Assembly (NCBI GenBank): GCA_017470245.1
Contig: JAFUEV010000005.1
Location: forward strand, 62,001 to 126,000
Direction: 5' to 3'
Origin: a bacterium
Lineage (GTDB): Bacteria; Cyanobacteriota; Vampirovibrionia; Gastranaerophilales; Gastranaerophilaceae
Length of the DNA: 64,000 bases
The position numbers and the translations under genes are program-made. Shown piece by piece: positions 8,357 to 17,257 of the stretch. Below the pieces are notes generated by a model. That model was given only the letters and a program-made list of their open reading frames with translations. It was not told the origin of the DNA and did no database searches. How positions within the stretch are numbered: position 1 is the first letter of the stretch; every line of letters begins with the position of its first letter.

Positions 8357-10498
8357 ATGACAATAGAGTACAAATCAGGTGCAGTTCAAAAAACTAAAAA
8401 AGGTTACTGTTTAACAACCGAAAATCAAGGTGCAGAAAATATAGATATTAATTTAGTTGATTTTCTAAATGAAAAAATGAAAGGTGTTACAATAATTTCA
8501 AATTCAACTTTTACGGGCGGTGCTTGGAATTGGATTACATCATCATTATTTAATGATATTATAACCGCAAAAAATGCTAATCACTATATAACACTTCGTG
8601 GTTGGGGAACAAAAACCGTTACAACAGGAAACTACAAAGATACTATTGATATTACAAACAGCGGAAATAATAAAATCAATTTAGGTAACGGAGAAAATCA
8701 AATATATATCAGACCCGGTGCTGCAAAAAACGTAATTAACACAGGTGTTGATAAGGATTCTTATACTATTCAAGGCGGAAATAATACAATAGTAGATTAC
8801 GGCGGAGATAATAAATTTGATTTTACTTATGATTCTAAAAACAAAATTACAATAAAAGGAAAAGGCACAAATACATTTACCCAATCAGGCGGAGAGAATA
8901 ATATAACTTCAACAAAAGGGGAAAATATTTTTGAATATAACGGAAATGCAAACGATAAAATTAAAACAGGTGCATTTAAAGATACGTTTGATGTTTTATT
9001 AATGGGCAGTTCTTCAACTCTTAATATTGATTCAGGCGCAGGTGATGATGAATTAACAATAAGAAGTTATTCAGCCAAAGATACACCTTCAAGAATAACG
9101 GCTAATTTAGGGGCAGGGGATGATGAAGTTGATATTATTCGTGCTTCAAGTTCTTATGGTGTTACAACTGATATTAAAACAGGAAAAGGTGAAGATAATG
9201 TTGAAATATACGCAGGTCTAATTAATAAAATTGATACGGGAAATGATATTGATACCGTAACAATATATGACGGCAGACAAAATTATATTTCAACTGGAAA
9301 CGGTAATGATTGTGTCTATATTGAAAGCGGTTGGACTTCAGGAGATGAAACACACTATATAAATGATGCAATATCAACAGTTAAAACAGGAAAAGGAAGC
9401 GATTATATAAGTATAAGCGGCGGATATAATACAGTATATGGTGAAGCAGGTAATGATTCTATTGCAATAGATGGCGGATATAATACTATCTATGGCGGAA
9501 ACGATGAAATTAATATCTGGAGCGGAGAAAATACAATTTATGCAAGCGGTGATATAATTGGTTTACTGGATGGAACAAATACAATCTATACTAAAAAAGG
9601 AAATAATAATATTACTGTTGGCGGAGGAACAACAGGGCTAAGTAACATAATTAACCTTTCAAAAGGGAATAATACGGTTAATTTAGCTGAAGAAACCGCA
9701 CAAGCAACCGTTAATATAACCGCAGGAAAAAATTATATTAATATAAACAATATTGACCAATTACTTGTTAAATCAACGGCAAAAACAGCTCAAACAGCAG
9801 ATGTAAACGGATGCAGTAATAGTACCATTGTGTTTGACGTTAAAAAAGGCAGCTGTAATATTTTAGACGGTTCATCTTCAAATGAAATATATGGAGGGGA
9901 TAACGCAGAAACCTTTAATATTAAAGGCGGAAGTTCAAATACAATAAATGGCAAAGCAGGAAATGATATTTATAATCTCTATGTCGGTGCTAATACCGAA
10001 ATAACCGATACAGAAGGAAATAATATTTTTAATATTAAAAAAGGTTATTCCGGAATGAGTAAAATTACGGAAACTACTTCAACGTCTAAAATTGTTTTGG
10101 ATAAAAGCTATAAATTAACTAATGCGAAAAATATTAAAGATGATTTGGTTGTAACAAGTAATAACTCTGTAACTTTATTTGGTTTATATAGTAAAAGCAC
10201 AGGGGGTTTTCTTGATGATTCATTAAGTTTAATGTTTAATGCTCAAAATGAAATATCAGATAAAGATTTTGTCGATAATATAATTTTTAACGACACCGCA
10301 GAAATTTATAATATTGGAGGAAAGAATTATAAGCTTGATTTAACTCAATTAAAATCGGATTTAGCAAGTTGGTTTTCTTCTCATAGCGGTTATAATTCTA
10401 CATTAGATGTATTTAAAACCACAACTCCGATTGAAGATATTAATTCTCTTATGGCGGTATACACAGAAAATACACAAAATTGCTTTATAAAAGCGTAA
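8357..10498 (+). CDS. RTX-like repeat surface or secreted protein, paralogue 1
   Basis: 713 residues dominated by short repeats rich in Gly, Asn, Asp and Thr (patterns such as GAGDDELTI, GEAGNDSIAI, N-T-I-Y-G-G), which should fold as a calcium-binding beta-solenoid like RTX nonapeptide repeats. There is no N-terminal signal peptide. The N-terminal 110 residues (start TIEYKSGAVQKTKKGY) and the C-terminal 100 (GGKNYKLDLTQLKSDLA...LMAVYTENTQNCFIKA) are conserved in the paralogue at 10973. A C-terminal uncleaved signal for type I secretion fits, but no ABC exporter lies nearby. GAGG upstream of the ATG supports the start. Likely role: surface layer or adhesin (inference). Confidence 0.75.
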   Translation: MTIEYKSGAVQKTKKGYCLTTENQGAENIDINLVDFLNEKMKGVTIISNSTFTGGAWNWITSSLFNDIITAKNANHYITLRGWGTKTVTTGNYKDTIDITNSGNNKINLGNGENQIYIRPGAAKNVINTGVDKDSYTIQGGNNTIVDYGGDNKFDFTYDSKNKITIKGKGTNTFTQSGGENNITSTKGENIFEYNGNANDKIKTGAFKDTFDVLLMGSSSTLNIDSGAGDDELTIRSYSAKDTPSRITANLGAGDDEVDIIRASSSYGVTTDIKTGKGEDNVEIYAGLINKIDTGNDIDTVTIYDGRQNYISTGNGNDCVYIESGWTSGDETHYINDAISTVKTGKGSDYISISGGYNTVYGEAGNDSIAIDGGYNTIYGGNDEINIWSGENTIYASGDIIGLLDGTNTIYTKKGNNNITVGGGTTGLSNIINLSKGNNTVNLAEETAQATVNITAGKNYININNIDQLLVKSTAKTAQTADVNGCSNSTIVFDVKKGSCNILDGSSSNEIYGGDNAETFNIKGGSSNTINGKAGNDIYNLYVGANTEITDTEGNNIFNIKKGYSGMSKITETTSTSKIVLDKSYKLTNAKNIKDDLVVTSNNSVTLFGLYSKSTGGFLDDSLSLMFNAQNEISDKDFVDNIIFNDTAEIYNIGGKNYKLDLTQLKSDLASWFSSHSGYNSTLDVFKTTTPIEDINSLMAVYTENTQNCFIKA

Positions 10499-10532
10499 CC
10501 TTCTCGAACTCTGTAAATACAATAACAATAAC

Positions 10533-10562
10533 AAAAAAGAGGACTTAAATGTCCTCTTTTTT
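10533..10562 (+). terminator. Terminator after RTX-like gene 1
   Basis: AAAAGAGGAC-TTAAAT-GTCCTCTTTT hairpin. An identical stem follows paralogue 2 at 13344-13373, showing that the unit was duplicated with its terminator. Confidence 0.9.
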
Positions 10563-10576
10563 AATGGTGGGCTTTC

Positions 10577-10654
10577 GTGGACAAGGTTAGAACTTTTTTG
10601 ATAGATTCCGAAAATACTCTCGAAGTTGAAAGATTATTACAATCTTGTGCATAA
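10577..10654 (+). pseudogene. Short repeated coding remnant, copy 2
   Basis: Open as 26 codons (GTG first) with the pattern V-D-K-V-R-T-F-L-I-D-S-E-N, then E-V-E-R-L-L-Q-S-C-A-stop. Homologous to 7839-7917, which has a frameshift. It looks like the 3' end of a lost gene carried with each unit rather than a functional gene; source family not recognised. Confidence 0.45.
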
Positions 10655-10747
10655 GTTAGATAAACATAAAAATTAATGTTTACAATTTGTTCTTTTTGTT
10701 TTCACGATTGGATTTTGGGTATAAAAAAATAATTTTTACTAATTTTG

Positions 10748-10756
10748 TGGTATAAT
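10748..10756 (+). promoter_or_regulatory. Extended -10 promoter, leader of RTX-like gene 2
   Basis: TGGTATAAT, equivalent to the element at 8038. Transcription would start about at the ATG of mini-ORF 2 (10763), giving a leaderless or near-leaderless message. Confidence 0.6.
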
Positions 10757-10762
10757 TTGCCT

Positions 10763-10876
10763 ATGGATTTGAGTATGCTAAACTTTAGAGAATTAAGTCT
10801 TTCCTTAGCTTCCGTTGGGGGGGGTAATACTTCTATCAGACCCTGCTTTCAGAGGTTGGATAGATATAAGAATTGA
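10763..10876 (+). CDS. Candidate leader mini-ORF 2 with a G8 tract
   Basis: 37 codons starting MDLSMLNFRELS, passing through G8 (10817-10824, read as Gly codons) and ending RPCFQ...RYKN-stop, matching mini-ORF 1. The tract is followed by TAA: with nine Gs translation stops at once, with seven the frame ends four bases later at 10880. The G8 run is striking in such AT-rich DNA. There is no Shine-Dalgarno site, and the ATG is about 7 bases after the -10 box, so translation would have to be leaderless. Confidence 0.4.
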   Translation: MDLSMLNFRELSLSLASVGGGNTSIRPCFQRLDRYKN

Positions 10877-10883
10877 ATAAAAT

Positions 10884-10925
10884 AAAAACAGTCAGCTACC
10901 TATAAAATGTGGCTGACTGTTTTGT
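10884..10925 (+). terminator. Terminator-like hairpin (possible attenuator) before RTX-like gene 2
   Basis: AAAACAGTCAGC (10885-10896) pairs with GCTGACTGTTTT (10912-10923), followed by more Ts. It lies eight bases after the mini-ORF stop and 48 bases before the RTX-like start, the same position as the hairpin at 8268, but with different stem sequence. Confidence 0.75.
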
Positions 10926-10972
10926 TTTATAAAAAAAGAATTATGTATAACTAAAATATAAAGGAGAAGAAT

Positions 10973-13309
10973 ATGGTAGATATCTATAAATCAGATAAAG
11001 TTGTTAAAACTAAAAAAGGCTGGCAAGTAGTTACAAATAAGGGAGATTATCCTGAATACATTGATTTACAGGAATTTTATTCTTATTACCCCGAAAATAC
11101 AAAAGGCGTTAATATTGTAGCAAATAGTACTTATACAGGGTGGGATAATCAATCAATTCATTCATCTCATTATAACGATACAATTACTGCTTTATATGCA
11201 AACCATAATATCTATTTATACGGTACAGGTTCTAAAAAGGTTACAACCGGTAATTTCTATGACCTTATTCGTATATATAATACAGGCAAAAACACAATAA
11301 ACCTTGCCAATGGTGATAGTTTTGTTTATATTGAATCTCCAAGCAGCATTAATAATATTATAACCGGGGTTGATAAAGATATATACCAAATTCAAGGTGG
11401 AACAAACAAAATTACAGATAAAGGCGGAGAAAATAAATTTTATATTAATGCAACCTATTCTAAAAATAATATTACTCTAAAAGGAGAGAAAAACACTTTT
11501 GAAGAAGTTCTAAATTCAACAAACACAATTAAAACAGGGAACGGAGAAGGTATATTTAATTTTGGAAAAGGCTCAATTAATAATGTTAAAACAGGAAATG
11601 GAACTAATGCTTTTACATTAGAAAATAATTCAATAAGTACAATTGTAACTGGCTCAGGCGATGATACATTCAATATTTCTCTATCCGACAGGGGGACTGC
11701 TAATATCAAATCCGGTAAAGGAACGGATACGCTAAATATAACCGATACTTACGCTTCTTCTTGGATGGATTCTAAAATTACTGCTGATTTAGGAGATGGA
11801 GTTGATTATGTCTATATTACCCCAACATCAGATACATCAGAATATACGGCTTATACCGATATCAAAACAGGTAGTGGTGATGATAATGTTGAAATATCAG
11901 CAGGGCTTATAAATAAAATTAATACGGGAGCCGGAAAAGACTATATTGTTGTAAAAAACACCACCAAAACAACAAGTTTATCAACAATTAAAGCAGGAAA
12001 TGATAGTGATACAATAAGATTAAACGGCGGAACCAGCGTTGTTTATGGAGAAAAAGGCGAAGATGAAATAACCGCAACAGGTGGGATTAATACAATCTAT
12101 GGCGGAAGCGGTGTTGATACTATTATATCATCAGGCGGACAAAATATAATTTATAGCGGAGCGGGAAAAGATAAAATTGTTCTTACGAGCGGAACAAACT
12201 CTATTTATGCTGATGGGGATATTGTTTCAATTATAGATGGTAACAACGCAATTCATACCGTAAAAGGCGGAAATAAAATTAATGTTCAAGGCGGAACTTT
12301 AAATAGAATTTATCTTGAAAAAGGAAATAATACAGTTAATATAAAAGCTACAACAGATGAAGATGTATCATCCAATACGGATATTAATATTACCGCAGGC
12401 AAAAATACAATTAATATCGAAGGTAAATTAAATAAAACATTGGTAAATTCAACCTTAAAAAATCAAACGGTAAATGTTTTGGAAGGTTCATCCAAAAACA
12501 AGTTCTATGGCTCTGATGTATCCGAAATTTATAACATCACAGGCGGTGTGGATAATGAATTATACGGTAGAGAAGGAAACGATATATTTAATATAAAGAA
12601 TGGTTCTAATTTTATATATGGTGATGAAGGAAATGATATTTTTAATATAACAGGCGGAGACAATAACATATTACATGGCGGAGACGGAGTCGATACCTTT
12701 AATATAAAAGGGGGAGGCGGGTCACAATTACAATACAAGGGAGATAACGGAGACGACATTTATAATTTATATAATTCAAGCAGTGCAACCATAATTGAAT
12801 ATAACGGAAGCAACACTTATAACATTAAAAAAGGTTATTCGGGTAAAACTCGAATATGGTATCAGGGAACAAAGACAACCGATAAAATGGTATTTGACAA
12901 GAGTTATAAATTAACAAATGCTAATAATGTTAAAAATGATGTTATAACATCAAATTCTTCAAACGTAACGATATACAGCAATTATGATACAAATGATACA
13001 AATTCGTTTGGAGATGAAATTATATTTACGGTTGATGTTAAAAATGAAATTAAAGATAAAGTAATTGATAATGATAAATCAATTGTATTATTAACCCCCG
13101 ATATGATTACAACATATAATGTTGGCGGAAAAAACTACAAACTTGATTTAACAACATTAAAACAAGACCTTGCAGGGTGGTTTACAAGCCATAGTACTTA
13201 TGCTGATAAAACTACAGATTATGTGCTTTCAAACGGCAGCGAAGCTGATATCCAATCACTTATGGCAGTATATACTAAAGACACCGCAGGATGTTTTATA
13301 AAAGCATAA
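10973..13309 (+). CDS. RTX-like repeat surface or secreted protein, paralogue 2
   Basis: 778 residues, the same architecture as the protein at 8357: conserved N-terminal domain (KTKKGWQVVTNKGDYP, then NSTYTG), a long Gly/Asn/Asp solenoid with RTX-like turns (GSGVDTI, GEKGEDEI, REGNDIF, GDEGNDIF) and a nearly identical C-terminus (NVGGKNYKLDLTTLKQDLAGW...LMAVYTKDTAGCFIKA). It is longer by extra repeats near residues 500-590. GGAGAAG before the ATG supports the start. The repeats differ freely while the ends are kept, as expected of paralogues that vary their exposed surface. Secretion route and ligand unknown. Confidence 0.75.
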   Translation: MVDIYKSDKVVKTKKGWQVVTNKGDYPEYIDLQEFYSYYPENTKGVNIVANSTYTGWDNQSIHSSHYNDTITALYANHNIYLYGTGSKKVTTGNFYDLIRIYNTGKNTINLANGDSFVYIESPSSINNIITGVDKDIYQIQGGTNKITDKGGENKFYINATYSKNNITLKGEKNTFEEVLNSTNTIKTGNGEGIFNFGKGSINNVKTGNGTNAFTLENNSISTIVTGSGDDTFNISLSDRGTANIKSGKGTDTLNITDTYASSWMDSKITADLGDGVDYVYITPTSDTSEYTAYTDIKTGSGDDNVEISAGLINKINTGAGKDYIVVKNTTKTTSLSTIKAGNDSDTIRLNGGTSVVYGEKGEDEITATGGINTIYGGSGVDTIISSGGQNIIYSGAGKDKIVLTSGTNSIYADGDIVSIIDGNNAIHTVKGGNKINVQGGTLNRIYLEKGNNTVNIKATTDEDVSSNTDINITAGKNTINIEGKLNKTLVNSTLKNQTVNVLEGSSKNKFYGSDVSEIYNITGGVDNELYGREGNDIFNIKNGSNFIYGDEGNDIFNITGGDNNILHGGDGVDTFNIKGGGGSQLQYKGDNGDDIYNLYNSSSATIIEYNGSNTYNIKKGYSGKTRIWYQGTKTTDKMVFDKSYKLTNANNVKNDVITSNSSNVTIYSNYDTNDTNSFGDEIIFTVDVKNEIKDKVIDNDKSIVLLTPDMITTYNVGGKNYKLDLTTLKQDLAGWFTSHSTYADKTTDYVLSNGSEADIQSLMAVYTKDTAGCFIKA

Positions 13310-13343
13310 CTTTCTCGAACTCGGTAAAACCAATAATAACAAC

Positions 13344-13373
13344 AAAAAAGAGGACTTAAATGTCCTCTTTTTT
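13344..13373 (+). terminator. Terminator after RTX-like gene 2
   Basis: Same AAGAGGAC/GTCCTCTT stem as 10533-10562, ending four bases before the 3' end of the opposing tRNA-Ile gene. Confidence 0.9.
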
Positions 13374-13376
13374 AAA

Positions 13377-13453
13377 TGGTGGGCCGCAGAGGACTCGAAC
13401 CTCCGACCTTACGCTTATCAGGCGTACGCTCTAACCACCTGAGCTAGCAGCCC
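13377..13453 (-). tRNA. tRNA-Ile (GAT)
   Basis: On the minus strand a full cloverleaf reads from GGGCTGC to CGGCCCACCA. The anticodon loop is CTGATAA (anticodon GAT) and the T arm holds GGTTCGAGTCC. CCA is encoded, unlike the two tRNAs at 20.4 kb. Confidence 0.97.
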
Positions 13454-13505
13454 TTAACCTCTCTCTTGATTTAATACTCTCATAAACATTTTTTAAAATC
13501 AAGCA

Positions 13506-13799
13506 TTAATCTTCATTTAATGGTCTAAGTAATATTATAGAATTTAAATTTAATTGTAAGAAATCATGTGTTTCAGCTTTTCTGTTTGGAAACTCTCTAT
13601 GAACAACTTCACAATTCTTTATAGCAACAAATCTTTTTGAACCATTTAATATATCAGATAATACCCTATTTTTTCTACCTGTCTTCGGCATAAAAACATT
13701 ACCTTTTATTTGGTAATCCTTAGTTACAACCAAAACTCTCTCAGACCATATACCGGTTATAAAACTATTATTTTCATCCATTTTATTATCTTCGTACAT
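13506..13799 (-). CDS. Hypothetical protein at the end of the pilus operon
   Basis: 97 residues, small and probably all-beta (segments ERVLVVTKDYQIKGNVFMP, RFVAIKNCEVV and LNLNSIILLRPL). No signal or membrane segment. It lies 13 bases downstream of pilC on the same strand, so it is probably the last gene of the type IV pilus operon. Met7 is an alternative start. I cannot name a family with certainty. A regulatory or assembly role in piliation is only suggested by position. Confidence 0.65.
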   Translation of the reverse strand: MYEDNKMDENNSFITGIWSERVLVVTKDYQIKGNVFMPKTGRKNRVLSDILNGSKRFVAIKNCEVVHREFPNRKAETHDFLQLNLNSIILLRPLNED

Positions 13800-13812
13800 T
13801 TATTACCCTTTC

Positions 13813-15015
13813 TTATACGGAATATGATTGGAATAATGGCAGATATAATGATAATGCCAAGAAACAAACAATTACACCTATGAATATAAGTAAGATAGGC
13901 TCAATCAACTTACCAATCGTATCAATTACTGTATCAAGCTGTTGATCAATATGTTTTACACTCTGATCCATTAATTCGCCTAAACGACCTGATTGTTCAC
14001 CTGTTGAAACCATAAACAATATCATCTTTGGAAATATATTTGCAGCTTTCAACGATTCTGATAAATGCGCACCTGCTTGCATCTTTTTGATAGATACTTT
14101 TATTGCATCATTCATTACAGTATTTGACAATGTCGTTCTTGATAAATATAAACATTCAATAATCGGAATACCTGCATCATAAGCGATTTGTAATACGGTT
14201 AAGAAGTTAGAAAATGCAGCCGATTTTACCAAATCAGATATTAAAGGTATCTTTAATACTATTTCATCAATTTTTCTTTTTGATGGTTCCCATCTCATCA
14301 AATATATGCATGCAAACACAATTGCAGCTATTGCAAGCGGAATTATTGCCCATTTGTCCTTTAAAAATTCACCTGAATTAATACAAAATTGAGTTATTGC
14401 AGGCAACTTTTTACCTTGTTGATCAAACATATCTTTGAAAGCAGGAAATACAAACATTAACATAACCAGTACAACTGCTATTGCCAACAAAACAACAAAT
14501 ATAGGATATGTTAAAGCAGAAATTACTTTACCCTTGATATCACCTTGTTTCTTTAACAACTCAATCAAACGTTCAAATGTTTTATCAATTTCACCCGAAT
14601 CTTCACCTGCTTTTGCAAGACCAATGTATACTTGACCAAAAATATTAGGATATTTTGATATAGTATCTGATAAAGTATAACCTGAAATAATTTCTTTTTT
14701 AATCTTTTGCGCAAGCATCTTTACTTGCCTTGAAGAAGCATTAGATTCAATAAAGATAAGACTTTCTATGATTGGCAAACCCGCTTTATTTAATGTCAAA
14801 AATGTCTGTGTAAAATCTATTTTATCTTTTAATGACAATGACTGTAATTTATCAGATTTAATCGCTTTGCCTGAAACAGTCGAATCACTTATTGTTATAT
14901 TTTTATAGCCAAGATTTTTAACACGAATTCGTGCTTCTGTTTGCGTTTTTGCATCAATTCTTCCTTTTACCTTTTCACCGTTCCATTTTTCAGCTTCATA
15001 TTCATATCTGGTCAT
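13813..15015 (-). CDS. pilC: Type IV pilus inner-membrane platform protein PilC (GspF family)
   Basis: 400 residues with two T2SSF domains (about 65-185 and 270-390) and three membrane helices (about 165-195, 220-240, 370-395). Conserved motifs include F-T-Q-T-F-L-T-L-N-K-A-G-L-P in the first domain, A-G-I-P-I-I-E-C in the second and the TGEQSGRLGE segment. PilC anchors the motor ATPases and drives pilin polymerisation from the inner membrane. The N-terminus (YEYEAEKWNGEKVKGRIDA) is typical of the family. 13 bases separate it from the upstream pilB, so co-expression is expected. Confidence 0.92.
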   Translation of the reverse strand: MTRYEYEAEKWNGEKVKGRIDAKTQTEARIRVKNLGYKNITISDSTVSGKAIKSDKLQSLSLKDKIDFTQTFLTLNKAGLPIIESLIFIESNASSRQVKMLAQKIKKEIISGYTLSDTISKYPNIFGQVYIGLAKAGEDSGEIDKTFERLIELLKKQGDIKGKVISALTYPIFVVLLAIAVVLVMLMFVFPAFKDMFDQQGKKLPAITQFCINSGEFLKDKWAIIPLAIAAIVFACIYLMRWEPSKRKIDEIVLKIPLISDLVKSAAFSNFLTVLQIAYDAGIPIIECLYLSRTTLSNTVMNDAIKVSIKKMQAGAHLSESLKAANIFPKMILFMVSTGEQSGRLGELMDQSVKHIDQQLDTVIDTIGKLIEPILLIFIGVIVCFLALSLYLPLFQSYSV

Positions 15016-15028
15016 AAGTTCTTATCCT

Positions 15029-17242
15029 TTACTCCTTAACAGGTCCAAGTACACGAACAAACTCATCTATGGTAGTTTTACCTTCAAGAATATGTTTTAA
15101 ACAAGCCTGATGTAAGGTATTCATACCTGCACCAACTGCAGCTTCCTCAATTGTAATATCGTGAGCACCTTGTGCTATTAACTTTTTAATTTCTTTTGTT
15201 ATAGGCATGATTTCATAGACACCTAAACGACCTTTATATCCTTCAAAATTACATTTTTCGCATCCGTTAGGTTTATAAATAGGAGTTTTCATAAACTCTT
15301 CTATTTCTTTTTCACCACCGGCAACAACAAGTTCAGCTTCTTCTCTTGTCGCAAAATACTGGGTGCGACAATGAGGACATAAATTTCTTACCAAACGTTG
15401 TGCAATTACACCAACCAATGTTGAAGATACCAAATAATCTTTAGCACCCATATCTATTAATCTGGTAATAGTTGAAGCAGCAGAGTTTGTGTGAAGTGTC
15501 GATAGTACAAGGTGACCTGTTAAAGCAGCCGATATAGCTGTTTCTAATGTTTCAATATCACGAATTTCACCGACAAGTATAACATCAGGGTCCTGTCTTA
15601 ATATAGCTCTCATACAAGAAGCAAATGTAATACCTGCTTTTGAATTAATCTGCGACTGGTTAATACCGTCAATTCTAATTTCTATAGGGTCTTCAATTGT
15701 TGTAATATTAATTTTTTCATCATTAATAGCTTTTAATAATGTATACAATGTTGTTGTTTTACCAGAACCTGTAGGACCTGTTGTCAGGATGATACCATTT
15801 GGAACACTTTCCATTTTTTTGATCAAATCAGTATCCTCTTTAGAAGCACCAACAATAACCATTTCTGATTTTGATGATGCCATAGATACAGCAGGTGCCA
15901 AAATTCTTATTACCATCTTTTCAGCATCACCAACAGGCAAGGTGTTAATACGAAAATCGAAATCTTTATCTTTATATGTTATAGAAAATGAACCATCTTG
16001 CGGTCTTCTGTGCTCAGCAATGTTCATTTTAGAAATAACTTTTAAACGTGTTAATATTGCAAGTTCAGATTTTTCAGGCAATTTTAAAGCAACTCTTAAA
16101 ATACCATCTTTTCTGTATCTTACAACATAACCGTCTAATCTTGGCTCAATGTGAATATCACTTGCGCCCATATCTATACCGTCAGATATCATTTTGTTAA
16201 CAAACTTAACAACAATATTTGAATCATCTTTTAACTCTTTTTGTGCCTGTTCAAATAAAGTTTCTTCACGTTCAAACGCTAATGCCTGACGCTCGATTTT
16301 TCTTGATAACTTCTTTGTAGCTTTTGCACTCTCGTTAAAATATTTCTGTATTGCCATTGAAAACTCATAATGAGTCAAAAGCAATATTGTTGGTTTCATT
16401 CCGGTATAAGCAATTATGTTATTAAATGCTTGTTTATCATTTGGATTTACCATACCAACAACAAGAGATTTTTCATCACTACTAATAGGTAAAACCATAT
16501 ACATTCTTATAAAGTCTTCAGGCAAAATAGAAAGAACCGTATCATCCAAATTTAACTGTTCAGAAGATACAACATCATAACCTAACTGAGTTTTCAAAGC
16601 AGCTTTTAATTGGTCAAGAGTTATAATACTTTGTCTGACTAAAATTGTACCTAAAGGTGTATGCTCTTTTTTAGCTTGAATTAATGCAGCATATATTTGA
16701 TCTTGTGTAACAAGATGCATATCAACAAGAACTTCACCAATTAATTTAGGCTCACGTTTTGAATCGACAGCATTATAATCTTCAGATTCAGCAGCTACTG
16801 CATCATCACCAATCTCAGCATCAGTTTCACCGGAATCATACTTTAATTGTATTTCTGAATTTGAATAATCAGAATCAGAAACATCAACTGAATTAGTGTC
16901 ATTAATTACTTCTAAATCAGAAGAATTATAATCATTTGCCGAATCTTGAGACTTTTGACTTGAAGTAATATTATTCAATCCAACAAAGTCAAAGATTTCC
17001 ATATAATCAGTATCAGGCAATTCATAATACTTAATTTTATCAGAAGTAACACCAGTTGTATTAACAATAAAATTTTTAACAACTGATTCACTTGCAAAGC
17101 CTTTTCTACCGATTACATATACTATACCTTTTGCTTCTTTAATTGGTATGAAATATTTATTTTTTATATCAACATTATCAAATTTTGAAACAAAGTCAAA
17201 ATCCAATATAGACTTTAATTTTTCTGCATTAGAACTTGCCAT
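15029..17242 (-). CDS. pilB: Type IV pilus extension ATPase PilB (GspE family)
   Basis: 737 residues. An Asp/Ser-rich linker (100-160) precedes an MshEN-type N-domain (IGEVLVDMHLVTQDQI at 168-183, then PLGTILVRQSIITLDQL at 196-212), which in related ATPases can bind c-di-GMP. The ATPase core has Walker A GPTGSGKT (489-496), the Asp box TTIEDPIE, Walker B ILVGEIRD, the His box TLHTN and a zinc tetracysteine (CPHC...CEKC) near the C-terminus. It powers pilus extension in the cytoplasm with PilC. Longer than usual (about 570) because of the acidic N-terminal extension. Confidence 0.93.
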   Translation of the reverse strand: MASSNAEKLKSILDFDFVSKFDNVDIKNKYFIPIKEAKGIVYVIGRKGFASESVVKNFIVNTTGVTSDKIKYYELPDTDYMEIFDFVGLNNITSSQKSQDSANDYNSSDLEVINDTNSVDVSDSDYSNSEIQLKYDSGETDAEIGDDAVAAESEDYNAVDSKREPKLIGEVLVDMHLVTQDQIYAALIQAKKEHTPLGTILVRQSIITLDQLKAALKTQLGYDVVSSEQLNLDDTVLSILPEDFIRMYMVLPISSDEKSLVVGMVNPNDKQAFNNIIAYTGMKPTILLLTHYEFSMAIQKYFNESAKATKKLSRKIERQALAFEREETLFEQAQKELKDDSNIVVKFVNKMISDGIDMGASDIHIEPRLDGYVVRYRKDGILRVALKLPEKSELAILTRLKVISKMNIAEHRRPQDGSFSITYKDKDFDFRINTLPVGDAEKMVIRILAPAVSMASSKSEMVIVGASKEDTDLIKKMESVPNGIILTTGPTGSGKTTTLYTLLKAINDEKINITTIEDPIEIRIDGINQSQINSKAGITFASCMRAILRQDPDVILVGEIRDIETLETAISAALTGHLVLSTLHTNSAASTITRLIDMGAKDYLVSSTLVGVIAQRLVRNLCPHCRTQYFATREEAELVVAGGEKEIEEFMKTPIYKPNGCEKCNFEGYKGRLGVYEIMPITKEIKKLIAQGAHDITIEEAAVGAGMNTLHQACLKHILEGKTTIDEFVRVLGPVKE

Positions 17243-17257
17243 TTTGAATCGTTATCC

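Noticed and set aside
10563-10592. Degenerate tRNA gene fragment at the first unit boundary
   Set aside because: Only TGGTGGGC matches the tRNA 3' end; no T arm or anticodon arm can be formed. Kept only as a junction observation.
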